From positions 1 to 15,917 of the forward strand of contig JBMYQA010000122.1 of assembly GCA_049600855.1 (NCBI GenBank): a DNA stretch of 15,917 bases, in the 5' to 3' direction. The position numbers and the translations under genes are program-made. Below, piece after piece: positions 1-7,445 of this stretch. The stretch comes from JBMYQA01 sp049600855. Its GTDB lineage: Bacteria; Bacteroidota; Bacteroidia; Cytophagales; Flammeovirgaceae. The notes under the pieces were generated by a model that saw only the letters and a list, made by a program, of their open reading frames with translations, was not told the DNA's origin and ran no database searches. Each line of letters opens with the position of its first letter. Positions within the stretch are counted from its first letter, which is position 1.

Positions 1-29
1 TTTACGGATTGAACAGAGAAAGATCAATC

Positions 30-66
30 AAAAAAAATGAGGCAAAAAGTCATTTCCCAACCTCAT
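30..66 (-). terminator. Possible minus-strand terminator hairpin
   Basis: Read on the minus strand, ATGAGG (66-61) and CCTCAT (42-37) form a 6-bp stem around an 18-nt loop, followed by a run of about eight T (37-30). This has the shape of an intrinsic terminator, but the stem is short, the loop is long, and no minus-strand gene is visible within 600 bp upstream. It could end an unrecognised minus-strand transcript, or be chance in AT-rich DNA. Confidence 0.25.
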
Positions 67-278
67 ATTGATGAAAACAACAGGCATCATTTAGTTTGTC
101 CGATATAAAATCATGAACTTCTGGTAAAAATAGTAATGATATGGGTTATGATTAAACGATTTAGTCTTTAAGATCAACAGAACATAAAAAAACATTGAAC
201 ACAGGTGTTGTTTAGCAAATTTTTACAATCGTTTTACATAAATGTCGCTTTGATAAATAAATATTTGAAGCCTATCGA

Positions 279-419
279 ATGCATATGAATAATGCAGGAG
301 GTAAAAGTAAGCAGGAGGTGATTAATGAGCTGCTTTGTTGTTGTTTGGCGACTTACTTCAAACCAATTTTTTCAGAAAGTGTGAATGCAATCATCATACT
401 AGTAAGGCTATGGATTTGA
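279..419 (+). CDS. Doubtful 46-codon small ORF
   Basis: An open frame begins MHMNNAGGKSKQEVINELL and ends at a TGA at 417-419. A second possible start lies at 285. I recognise no family. The middle carries three consecutive cysteines and the C-terminal part is hydrophobic (AIIILVRLWI). Codon use is compatible with a Bacteroidota gene, but no clear promoter precedes it. It may be a small peptide, the remnant of a larger gene, or chance. Inside it, AGGAGGTGAT (313-322) is a perfect anti-16S match 6 nt (counted from AGGAGG) before another ATG (325) that would encode only 19 residues. In this phylum such a match need not have a role. Confidence 0.18.
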   Translation: MHMNNAGGKSKQEVINELLCCCLATYFKPIFSESVNAIIILVRLWI

Positions 420-455
420 ATTGTGGCGGATAACAACGTAATGCTGAAAATATAT

Positions 456-491
456 CCCATGGGAAATGAATATTGCCTAGTTTCCAATGGG
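456..491. repeat. Imperfect inverted repeat upstream of efflux operon
   Basis: Arms 456-466 (CCCATGGGAAA) and 481-491 (TTTCCAATGGG) pair at 10 of 11 positions around a 14-nt spacer. It lies about 80 bp upstream of the candidate -7 element of the adaptor gene. It has no T-tract, so it is not an obvious terminator. An operator for a dimeric repressor is one reading. Confidence 0.4.
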
Positions 492-502
492 TTTTGCCTA
501 AG

Positions 503-532
503 GCTTAACCAATCACATAAAAAAAGTTAAGC
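503..532. repeat. Second inverted repeat upstream of efflux operon
   Basis: GCTTAAC (503-509) and GTTAAGC (526-532) are perfect 7-bp arms with a 16-nt AT-rich spacer. It lies immediately downstream of the 456-491 repeat and about 37 bp upstream of the -7 element at 569, a position from which a bound regulator could affect transcription of the export operon. Confidence 0.35.
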
Positions 533-568
533 TAATCAGAAAATTATAGCTATTTCTGTGTAAGTCCC

Positions 569-576
569 TAATTTTG
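569..576 (+). promoter_or_regulatory. Candidate -7 element for the export operon
   Basis: TAATTTTG matches the Bacteroidota -7 consensus TAnnTTTG exactly and sits 38 bp before the first possible start of the adaptor gene. I see no clear TTG at -33, so either the promoter is weak or activated, or the match is fortuitous. Confidence 0.45.
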
Positions 577-614
577 AAAATTGTCATACACAAAAAAATG
601 GAAGTCAACTGTTT

Positions 615-1931
615 ATGGAGTGTATGCTTTTGAAAACGGAATACAAAGATCAACCTTTAGAAAACATGAAAAAAACCATTTTTATTAGTGGAGGAATCAT
701 AATTGCACTAGCAGCAATTTACTTTTTTTGGTTTCAAGACAATACGGAGAAGAGTGACATCTATGTGCCTGTAAAGAAAGAAAGCTTTAAAGTGACCGTG
801 ACCACTACAGGAGAGTTAGACGCAGAAAATAAAGTAAACATTACTGGGCCAAGTGGCATGCGGGCAGCGCAAATTTGGGATGTGCAAATTAGTCGCATCA
901 TTCCTGAAGGAAAAGTTGTACAGCAAGGTGAGTTTGTGGCCGAACTCGACAAATCGGCATTAGTGGATAAACTTCGAGCGCGACAAACCGAATTGACCAA
1001 GGCAGAAAGTCAATATACGCAAACTCAGCTAGATACTACCCTGACGTTACGAGAAGCACGAGATAATCTGATTAATTTGCAATTTGCAGCAGAACAGAAG
1101 AAGCTGGAATTGGAACAATCAGCTTATGAACCTCCTGCAACGATTAAACAAGCAGAAATTGCCAAGCAAAAGGCGGAGCGAGATTACAAGCAAGCAAAGG
1201 AGAGTTATTCCATTAAAGTAGATCAAGCAAAAGCGAAAATGCAGGAAGCTTTTGCGAATTTATCCAAGGAGCGCAGTACGGTAGATTTCATGAATAAACT
1301 GCTGCAAGAGTTCACCATCATTGCTCCAGAAAATGGCATGCTCATTTATGCCAAAGATTGGAGAGGTACGAAGAAGAAAGCAGGAACCACCATTTCGGCA
1401 TGGAACCCCGTAGTAGCCACGCTACCTGACTTATCTTCCATGATCTCAAAAACGTATGTCAATGAGGTTGATATCCGTAAAATTAAAAAAGGACAAGCCG
1501 TAGAAATTGGATTAGACGCCTTTCCAGATAAAAAGCTTACAGGAAAAGTCATCTCGGTGGCAAATATGGGGGAACAGAAACCCAACTCTGATGCCAAAGT
1601 GTTTGAAGTCGTTATCTCTGTGAATGAATCCGATACCACGTTGCGCCCATCCATGACGACCAGTAATGTGATTGTCGCGGATGTGATTTCAGATGTGCTA
1701 TCTGTGCCTTTAGAGGCTATCTACTCGCAAGGTGATTCTGTTACTTTTGTGTATAAGAAAGATGGGATGGATATCATGAAACAAGAAGTGCGTGTGGGGA
1801 AATCAAATGATGAATCTATTATTATTGAAGCAGGATTGGCAGAGGGAGATGTGGTAGCGTTAAGCGTAGGCACGGATGATGATAGTGAGGTTCGCATGTT
1901 GTCTAAGGAACAACCTGTTGCAAAGAAATAA
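615..1931 (+). CDS. Membrane-fusion adaptor of a tripartite efflux/export pump (HlyD/MacA-like)
   Basis: Periplasmic adaptor expected to link an inner-membrane transporter to the TolC-type channel encoded two genes downstream. Residues 21-39 are one N-terminal membrane helix. The two lipoyl half-motifs lie at about 85-112 and 235-268, separated by a long helical hairpin rich in Lys, Glu, Gln and Ala (about 113-232). A beta-barrel domain (270-350) and a membrane-proximal domain follow. The order fits the HlyD/MacA family and so does the 438-residue length. Start choice is open: ATG at 615 and 624 precede a hydrophilic stretch, while ATG at 666 starts at MKKTIF just before the helix and would give 421 residues. 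The permease follows after 30 bp, so the two are probably co-transcribed. Substrate is unknown. Confidence 0.88.
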   Translation: MECMLLKTEYKDQPLENMKKTIFISGGIIIALAAIYFFWFQDNTEKSDIYVPVKKESFKVTVTTTGELDAENKVNITGPSGMRAAQIWDVQISRIIPEGKVVQQGEFVAELDKSALVDKLRARQTELTKAESQYTQTQLDTTLTLREARDNLINLQFAAEQKKLELEQSAYEPPATIKQAEIAKQKAERDYKQAKESYSIKVDQAKAKMQEAFANLSKERSTVDFMNKLLQEFTIIAPENGMLIYAKDWRGTKKKAGTTISAWNPVVATLPDLSSMISKTYVNEVDIRKIKKGQAVEIGLDAFPDKKLTGKVISVANMGEQKPNSDAKVFEVVISVNESDTTLRPSMTTSNVIVADVISDVLSVPLEAIYSQGDSVTFVYKKDGMDIMKQEVRVGKSNDESIIIEAGLAEGDVVALSVGTDDDSEVRMLSKEQPVAKK

Positions 1932-1961
1932 GAATTACCACTGTAAAATGCTTTCATCATC

Positions 1962-3299
1962 ATGCAAGAACGTACTTTAGAAACATTCTTTATCGCTTTA
2001 GATGCCATCTTAGCGAATAAAGTCCGATCGGTATTAACTGCTTTAGGAATTATTTTTGGCGTGGCGGCAGTAATTGCCATGCTTGCCATTGGCAAAGGAG
2101 CAGAACAACAGATTTTGGAGAATATGAAGATGGTTGGGGTAAACAACATTGTTGTAAAACCAATCATAGAACAAGTAGAAGAAGAGGTGGATGAAGATGC
2201 TGCTAATACCCAGAAAAATAAATTTTCTCCTGGTTTGACCTTACTTGATGTTGCCAATATCACCAAAACATTACCAACCATTGAGCGCATTAGTCCAGAA
2301 ATTGAGTTAGAAACTTATATTGTAAAAAAAGGGATCAGGCGTTCGGCTAAACTCATTGGCGTGGAGCCTGCTTACTTTGAAATGTATAACCTGAAGTTGG
2401 CCGAAGGGAAGATGTTTAATCAAAATCAAAGTGAATATGGTAAACAGGTTTGCATAATTGGAAAAGGGATTGCTACGCGTTTTTTCACAGGAGAAAACCC
2501 TATTGGGAAGCAAATAAAATGTGGAGCGCATTGGCTGACCATCATTGGCGTGATTGAAGAAAGACAGGCTTATCAGAAAAGTATGGAAAAGTTGGGCATT
2601 CGGAATGTGAACATGGATGTGTACACGCCACTGAAAACGATGCTCATACGTTATGAAAATCGAGCGTTAGTTACTTCTGCGATGGTAAAACAGGCGGCAC
2701 GAGAGAATAACCGCAGAAATGATAACCAGCCGAAGCCTTTAGAAAATTATCATCAATTGGATCGAGTCGTGGTGCAGGTAAAAGAAACGCCTTTCCTGAA
2801 CCCAACTGCAGAGACAATCTCAAGAATGCTAGAAAGAAGGCATTATGAGCTGATTGATTATGAAATTGAAATTCCTGAATTGATGCTCAAACAAAAACAA
2901 CAAACGCAGAAAACATTTAATGTAGTATTGTTTGCCATTGCTTTTATTTCCTTAATTGTTGGCGGAATCGGTATTATGAATATCATGCTGGCTTCTGTGC
3001 TGGAGCGGATTAAAGAAATTGGATTAAGATTAGCTTTAGGGGCAAAAAAGATGGACATTACGTTGCAGTTCTTGTTTGAGTCCGTGATTATTAGCCTAAC
3101 AGGTGGCATTTTGGGAATTATCTTAGGAGTGGTGTTGGCTTTCTTTATTTCTGAAGTAGCTGAAATGCCTACTATCATTTCCATCTATTCCATCTTAATC
3201 TCTTTTGCTGTAGCGACTAGTGTCGGATTAATATTTGGCATTACGCCAGCTCAACGTGCTGCGAGTCAAGATCCGATTACATCATTACGCTATGAATAA
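1962..3299 (+). CDS. MacB-type ABC transporter permease (no ATPase domain)
   Basis: Inner-membrane subunit of the MacB/FtsX type, which couples ATP hydrolysis in the cytoplasm to pumping through the adaptor and TolC. Residues 23-43 form the first membrane helix. About 44-318 is the extracytoplasmic MacB_PCD region. The C-terminal FtsX-like domain has helices at about 319-345, 372-396 and 407-428. The sequence ERIKEIGLRLALGAKK after helix 2 is the typical cytoplasmic coupling segment, and the end (PITSLRYE) is typical of the family. At 445 residues it lacks the fused nucleotide-binding domain of E. coli MacB, and no separate ATP-binding gene lies in the window. The pump must therefore borrow one encoded elsewhere or upstream of the window. 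Confidence 0.9.
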   Translation: MQERTLETFFIALDAILANKVRSVLTALGIIFGVAAVIAMLAIGKGAEQQILENMKMVGVNNIVVKPIIEQVEEEVDEDAANTQKNKFSPGLTLLDVANITKTLPTIERISPEIELETYIVKKGIRRSAKLIGVEPAYFEMYNLKLAEGKMFNQNQSEYGKQVCIIGKGIATRFFTGENPIGKQIKCGAHWLTIIGVIEERQAYQKSMEKLGIRNVNMDVYTPLKTMLIRYENRALVTSAMVKQAARENNRRNDNQPKPLENYHQLDRVVVQVKETPFLNPTAETISRMLERRHYELIDYEIEIPELMLKQKQQTQKTFNVVLFAIAFISLIVGGIGIMNIMLASVLERIKEIGLRLALGAKKMDITLQFLFESVIISLTGGILGIILGVVLAFFISEVAEMPTIISIYSILISFAVATSVGLIFGITPAQRAASQDPITSLRYE

Positions 3300-3321
3300 A
3301 TCGAAGCAATCACACTTGTAT

Positions 3322-3359
3322 TCAGTGTACCCACTGATGATTACTTAAATACCTTAAGT
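3322..3359 (+). other. Two small hairpins between permease and tolC genes
   Basis: In the 70-bp gap, TCAGTG (3322-3327) pairs with CACTGA (3332-3337), and ACTTAA (3343-3348) pairs with TTAAGT (3354-3359), with loops of 4 and 5 nt. Neither is followed by a T-run, so I do not call a terminator. They could be RNA-processing or attenuation structures separating permease and channel expression. Confidence 0.3.
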
Positions 3360-3369
3360 CAAATTTATT

Positions 3370-4818
3370 ATGTTCTACACAAAACATACCTTTATTTTTT
3401 TATTAACCTGTTTCGTAACTCAATGTGCTTTTGCTCAGACATATACCTTGGAACAGGTGATTGCGCTAGCAAAGGACAATTCGATTCGTGCAAAACAGGC
3501 AGAAAACCGAAAAGAAAACCGATTTTGGCAGTACAAAACCTTTCAATCCGACTATAAACCACAGCTTTCTTTAGGAGGTACCTTGCCTGGTTTTAACCGT
3601 TCATTTAGTCCTGTAACGCAGCCTGACGGAACGATTTTATTTCAACCCATTTCCATCAATAACTCCGATCTTAACTTATCACTGAGCCAATCTTTGGCTG
3701 CTACGGGAGGTGAAATTTTCATTAATTCCAGTTTAGCACGATTCGATGATTTTGATGGAGATACGAAATCGTATAATGCCACACCCATTCAGGTTGGGTT
3801 TAGGCAGCCGCTATTTGCTTTTAACAGTCTGAAGTGGCAAAAGAAAATCGAACCCATTCGTTTTGAGGAATCGCAGAAGCAGTACAAAGAAGAAATGGAA
3901 CAAGTATCTGTAAGGGCCTCTGAACTGTTTTTTGATTTATTGCTTGCACAGATATCGCTGAATTTGGCAGAGTTGAATCAATCGAATAACGATACGATCT
4001 ATCGCATTGCCAAAGGCCGCTATTCGCTGGGTAAAATTGCTGAGAATGACTTGCTTCAACTGGAATTAAACCTCATTCGATCGGAGCAAAATGTGATTCA
4101 GTCAAAGTTAGATTTGGAAACATCCACCTTAAACCTGCGAAATTTTATAGGTGTGGAAGGTACAGGAATCATTCAATTAATCGAGCCAAAAGTCGTTCCT
4201 GAGTTTTTGGTTGATCCTGAATTAGCCTTGGAACAGGCGAAGAAAAACCGACAACAGTATCAGGCTTTTCAAAGGCAGCGATTAGAAGCTGAACGGGAAG
4301 TAGCACGAGCGAAAGGCGAACGATTTAATGTGAATTTATTTGGTAGTTTTGGTTTGACCCAATCTTCTGCCGAATTGTCGGACTTGTATCAAAATCCGCA
4401 AGATCAGCAAAATGTGCAGATTCGATTTCAAGTGCCTGTAATGGATTGGGGCAGGCAAAAGGCAAGAATGAAAACAGCCTTAGCGAATCAAGATCTGGTA
4501 AACTCCACCATCAAGCAATCTGAGATTACCTTCGAACAAGAGATTTATGTGAAAGCAAAGCAACTTCCTATTCTTAAGGCACAGTTGTTGGCTTCGATTA
4601 AGGCAGATGAGGTGGGCCAACGTAGGTATAACATTGCTCAAAAGCGTTACCTCGTTTCGAAAATCTCCATTACCGATTTGAATATCGCATTACAAGAAAA
4701 AGATCAAGCGAAAATAAATTACTTACAAAGCATGTTGAACTTTTGGAGAGCGTATTATGAAATGCGGATGTTGACGATGTATGACTTTGTGAAAAATGCG
4801 GAAATTCAATATGAATGA
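3370..4818 (+). CDS. TolC-family outer-membrane efflux channel
   Basis: Outer-membrane exit duct of the export pump. The N-terminus is a signal peptide (hydrophobic 8-20, cleavage likely after AFA at 22, leaving Gln first), followed by YTLEQVIALAKDNS, the standard opening of the first OEP repeat. The protein is mostly long heptad-like helices rich in Gln, Glu and Leu, with two internal OEP repeats in the order expected for TolC. The second repeat has the typical transition VQIRFQVPVMDWGRQKAR before its last helices. The 482-residue length is normal for the family. It lies 70 bp after the permease gene and in the same direction, consistent with one operon. Its last codons overlap the start of the acetyltransferase gene. 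Confidence 0.92.
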   Translation: MFYTKHTFIFLLTCFVTQCAFAQTYTLEQVIALAKDNSIRAKQAENRKENRFWQYKTFQSDYKPQLSLGGTLPGFNRSFSPVTQPDGTILFQPISINNSDLNLSLSQSLAATGGEIFINSSLARFDDFDGDTKSYNATPIQVGFRQPLFAFNSLKWQKKIEPIRFEESQKQYKEEMEQVSVRASELFFDLLLAQISLNLAELNQSNNDTIYRIAKGRYSLGKIAENDLLQLELNLIRSEQNVIQSKLDLETSTLNLRNFIGVEGTGIIQLIEPKVVPEFLVDPELALEQAKKNRQQYQAFQRQRLEAEREVARAKGERFNVNLFGSFGLTQSSAELSDLYQNPQDQQNVQIRFQVPVMDWGRQKARMKTALANQDLVNSTIKQSEITFEQEIYVKAKQLPILKAQLLASIKADEVGQRRYNIAQKRYLVSKISITDLNIALQEKDQAKINYLQSMLNFWRAYYEMRMLTMYDFVKNAEIQYE

Positions 4819-5266
4819 ATTCGAAATTACAAGTAGGAAGGCTGAAGGTACCGATATTGCGTTCCTGCTGCATTTAAGAAATGAAAGTATGGATACCCAT
4901 CTCAAGCAGATGGGTATTCATTTGTCTGATCAAGAACACTTGGAGCGCGTGAAGCACGGGTTTGAAGGAGCAGAAATCATTCTGGTTAATCAAGAAAGAG
5001 CGGGCTTATTAAAGCGTAAAGTAGGAGGGAACCAGGTAGAACTATTGCAGTTTCAGTTGCTCCCGCGCTTTCAAGGCAAGGGTTTGGGAACGAAAGTGTT
5101 GACTGAATTTATTCAACAGGTAAAAAGTAAAGGCCAACACTTGACCTTAAAAGTATTGAAAAAGAATCCTGCCAAGCTCTTGTATGAACGTTTAGGCTTT
5201 GTCGTTTTTGATGAAGATCAACATGAGTTTTACATGGAGTTCAAAAATGATGTTCCCACAGCATAA
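4811..5266 (+). CDS. GNAT-family N-acetyltransferase
   Basis: Predicted soluble 151-residue acetyl-CoA-dependent acetyltransferase. The pyrophosphate-binding motif A is visible as RFQGKGLGTKVL, with Q88-G89-K90-G91-L92-G93. The C-terminal motif B is NPAKLLYERLGF (119-130), followed by a strand with HEFYMEF. I chose the ATG at 4811 because it overlaps the tolC stop in the arrangement ATGAATGA, which suggests translational coupling. An in-frame ATG at 4796 would add five residues. The acceptor substrate cannot be read from sequence. Placement at the end of an export operon could mean it modifies the exported compound, or that it simply shares transcription. Confidence 0.88.
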   Translation: MNEFEITSRKAEGTDIAFLLHLRNESMDTHLKQMGIHLSDQEHLERVKHGFEGAEIILVNQERAGLLKRKVGGNQVELLQFQLLPRFQGKGLGTKVLTEFIQQVKSKGQHLTLKVLKKNPAKLLYERLGFVVFDEDQHEFYMEFKNDVPTA

Positions 5267-5320
5267 AACCTTCGGTGATAGCTTTTAAATTAGTCAAGGT
5301 TACAACAGTTTGGCAATGAC

Positions 5321-6391
5321 TTACTTGTTCTTCAACCCTTGATAATAGCCGAAAATAGTGGACTTTTCGGCCATCACTTTTCCCCCTTCTGGTGTATCTT
5401 GCCAAAACTGAAAGCTCACTTGCTCTTCATGATCTTCTCCTTTATGATCGGTGATAATCAAGGTATACTTTTCGGTTCGTTCTCCTTGTTTAAATCGTTC
5501 GTTTTGCTGATGACTCGCAGGTTCGGGCCAGTAGACGTTTTTACCCGTACTTTTAGCCACTAAAGGTTCAATTTCTTTCCAGCGCATGATGGAGTATTCA
5601 TATTTGGTTTGATAAACGGGAACCAACTCATAAACAGGCTCTTGATAGGTTTCTTCACGGCTTTCATAAACGGGTCGCGTGCAATATACATCTTCAAAAT
5701 AGCCATTTCCTTTATCCTTCGTGCCACACTTATAGCGTTCTTCCCCGACTTTCACGCGTTTTGTTCGCGTCTTTGTTTCATGACCAATGAGGCGTTTGTC
5801 ATTATGATGTACTGCCCGATAAGACTTAATCAGTTGTGCTTCTGCTGGGAGCGACCAACCTTCTTCATTTACCCGTTTATATTCCTGCATCGCTACAGTT
5901 CGTTGCCATCGATGTTCTTTTACTTGAACTTCAATATCTGAACTGATAAAGGTGAGCGCAATAAATCCTACAACAAAAAGTGCAACCCATAAAACATACT
6001 TGCCCATGTTACGCTTTTGCTTGGGCGGAGCTATTCGACTTGAACGAATTTGTTGTTTAGGGGCTTGTGGGCGATCTTGTGGATTAAAGTAAGTGATTTT
6101 TTCTTCTAAATGTTTGTCGCCATCACCCGCAACATCTTTAGGGCTTCCACAAGATTGGCAACGCGTGGCCCAATGTTTATTATGACTTCCACAATGCGAA
6201 CATACCCAATCGGCACCAGCATGGGCTTCTTCTATCTTTTTTTCATCCGTTACTTCTGCTGCATCATCTGGTAAGTAGAATTTTACATTTTCAGGACGTG
6301 GAGAACCACAATTGCCACATTTTGTTTCTGGCCCCAAAATGCCCTTCGTATCACATACTTCACAATCCCATCGGCCAACTCGAATTGCCAT
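5321..6391 (-). CDS. Membrane protein with two N-terminal zinc fingers and unknown C-terminal domain
   Basis: 356 residues with three parts. Two zinc fingers come first: C10-x2-C13 with C25-x2-C28, and C64-x2-C67-x3-N71-x6-C78-x2-C81. Each is preceded by a W-x-C motif (W8, W62). The second fits the RanBP2-type pattern W-x-C-x2-C-x3-N-x6-C-x2-C exactly. A basic linker then leads to one membrane helix (132-150), so the fingers should face the cytoplasm. The last ~205 residues, presumably outside the membrane, contain C222 and C237 (a possible disulphide) and a repetitive PVYE-like, Tyr-rich stretch (239-266). I recognise a general similarity to bacterial zinc-ribbon membrane proteins but no known function. 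It stands alone on the minus strand and convergent with the GNAT gene 54 bp away. Confidence 0.8.
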   Translation of the reverse strand: MAIRVGRWDCEVCDTKGILGPETKCGNCGSPRPENVKFYLPDDAAEVTDEKKIEEAHAGADWVCSHCGSHNKHWATRCQSCGSPKDVAGDGDKHLEEKITYFNPQDRPQAPKQQIRSSRIAPPKQKRNMGKYVLWVALFVVGFIALTFISSDIEVQVKEHRWQRTVAMQEYKRVNEEGWSLPAEAQLIKSYRAVHHNDKRLIGHETKTRTKRVKVGEERYKCGTKDKGNGYFEDVYCTRPVYESREETYQEPVYELVPVYQTKYEYSIMRWKEIEPLVAKSTGKNVYWPEPASHQQNERFKQGERTEKYTLIITDHKGEDHEEQVSFQFWQDTPEGGKVMAEKSTIFGYYQGLKNK

Positions 6392-6426
6392 AGTTATTGA
6401 TTTTTTTTAGTTTGAAGTTTGTCATT

Positions 6427-6434
6427 CAAAGGTA
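6427..6434 (-). promoter_or_regulatory. Candidate -7 element for the zinc-finger membrane protein
   Basis: On the minus strand this reads TACCTTTG, an exact match to TAnnTTTG, 35 bp before the ATG at 6391. That places the expected transcript start about 30 nt upstream of the gene. No convincing TTG lies at the usual -33 distance. Confidence 0.5.
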
Positions 6435-6596
6435 GAAATTTACGCAAATCTATTAGAAGTTCCATGATCTTTTAGAATTCTTCATTTTTCCTAAAAAAAG
6501 TCGAAATTCGGCATTTTAATTGCCAAATTGAAAAAGAATTTTAGCGATTAAACCACAAAAGCACTCCAAACTACTGTTCAGTTCAACAAAAGCCTA

Positions 6597-6604
6597 TAAA
6601 TTTA
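6597..6604 (+). promoter_or_regulatory. Weak candidate -7 element for gldFG
   Basis: TAAATTTA, one mismatch from TAnnTTTG, lies 28 bp before the gldF start. No good -33 TTG is present. The 241-bp gap between the divergent genes must hold the gldF promoter, and this is the best candidate I can see. Confidence 0.22.
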
Positions 6605-6632
6605 CCTGACCAAATAAAACATCCAACATTTT

Positions 6633-7373
6633 ATGAACCTCAGAGGAATAGGCATTTTTAGGAAGGAACTCAACAATGCTTTTAGCTCATTAGTCGCTTA
6701 TATTGTAATTATTGTTTTTCTAATTATTACAGGTTTATTTGTGTGGGTTTTTCCACAAACCAGTATTATTGAATTTGGCTTTTCGAATATTGACCCCTTA
6801 TTCAATATTGCTCCTTACGTTTATTTATTCTTGATTCCTGCCATTACCATGCGCGCTTTTGCCGAAGAAAAAAAGGCTGGAACCATGGAATTACTCCTAA
6901 CGAAACCGCTTACCGACTGGCAAATCATTTTAGGAAAGTATTTTGCCAACTTTCTGTTGGTCATTTTTGCCTTGCTCCCAACATTAATCTATTACTATTC
7001 AGTTTACCGTTTAGGATCTCCAGAAGGGAACATCGATTCGGCTGCCGTTGTAGGTTCTTATATTGGCTTATTTTTACTCGGTGCGGTATTTACGGCTATT
7101 GGTATTTTTGCCTCATCCATTACTGATAATCAAATTGTCGCATTTATCCTTGCCGTTTTCTTCTGTTTCGTACTTTATGAAGGCTTTACCTCATTATCGG
7201 CCATCGATACTTGGGGAGAATTTAGTTATTTTATCAGTCAATTGGGAATTGATTATCATTACAATTCAGTGAGTAAAGGACTGTTAGATTCACGAAATTT
7301 CATCTATTTTCTGAGTGTGATTGTCATCATGCTTCAATGTACCAAATTGAAACTTGGAAGTCGAAAATGGTAA
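6633..7373 (+). CDS. Gliding-motility ABC transporter permease GldF
   Basis: Integral membrane component of the Gld ABC transporter, which works with GldA (ATPase) and GldG in Bacteroidota gliding motility. The protein has 246 residues, the usual length, with about six membrane helices (about 20-40, 58-73, 103-124, 141-160, 167-187, 223-236). The conserved cytoplasmic segment TMRAFAEEKKAGTMELLLTK (72-91) is a hallmark of the ABC-2 permease family to which GldF belongs. The next gene is gldG, 72 bp downstream on the same strand, the pairing known from flavobacteria. gldA is not here, which is normal because it is unlinked in well-studied gliders. Confidence 0.93.
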   Translation: MNLRGIGIFRKELNNAFSSLVAYIVIIVFLIITGLFVWVFPQTSIIEFGFSNIDPLFNIAPYVYLFLIPAITMRAFAEEKKAGTMELLLTKPLTDWQIILGKYFANFLLVIFALLPTLIYYYSVYRLGSPEGNIDSAAVVGSYIGLFLLGAVFTAIGIFASSITDNQIVAFILAVFFCFVLYEGFTSLSAIDTWGEFSYFISQLGIDYHYNSVSKGLLDSRNFIYFLSVIVIMLQCTKLKLGSRKW

Positions 7374-7445
7374 GCACACTTCATGATCACTATAAATCAA
7401 CAATCAACAAGCCGTGCATTGAGCACCTAGATCAGCAACAAAATT

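Noticed and set aside
21..32. 12 bp (AGATCAATCAAA) shared with the hemA upstream region near 15667
   Set aside because: Short and AT-rich; no extended similarity on either side, so probably chance.
1721..2290. 189-codon minus-strand ORF opposite the adaptor/permease genes
   Set aside because: It is antisense to two well-supported genes, has low-complexity Ser/Thr/Met composition, and matches no family; a shadow frame.
5267..5301. AACCTT/AAGGTT inverted repeat between the GNAT and zinc-finger genes
   Set aside because: Only 6-bp arms with a 23-nt loop and no T-run; too weak to call a terminator.
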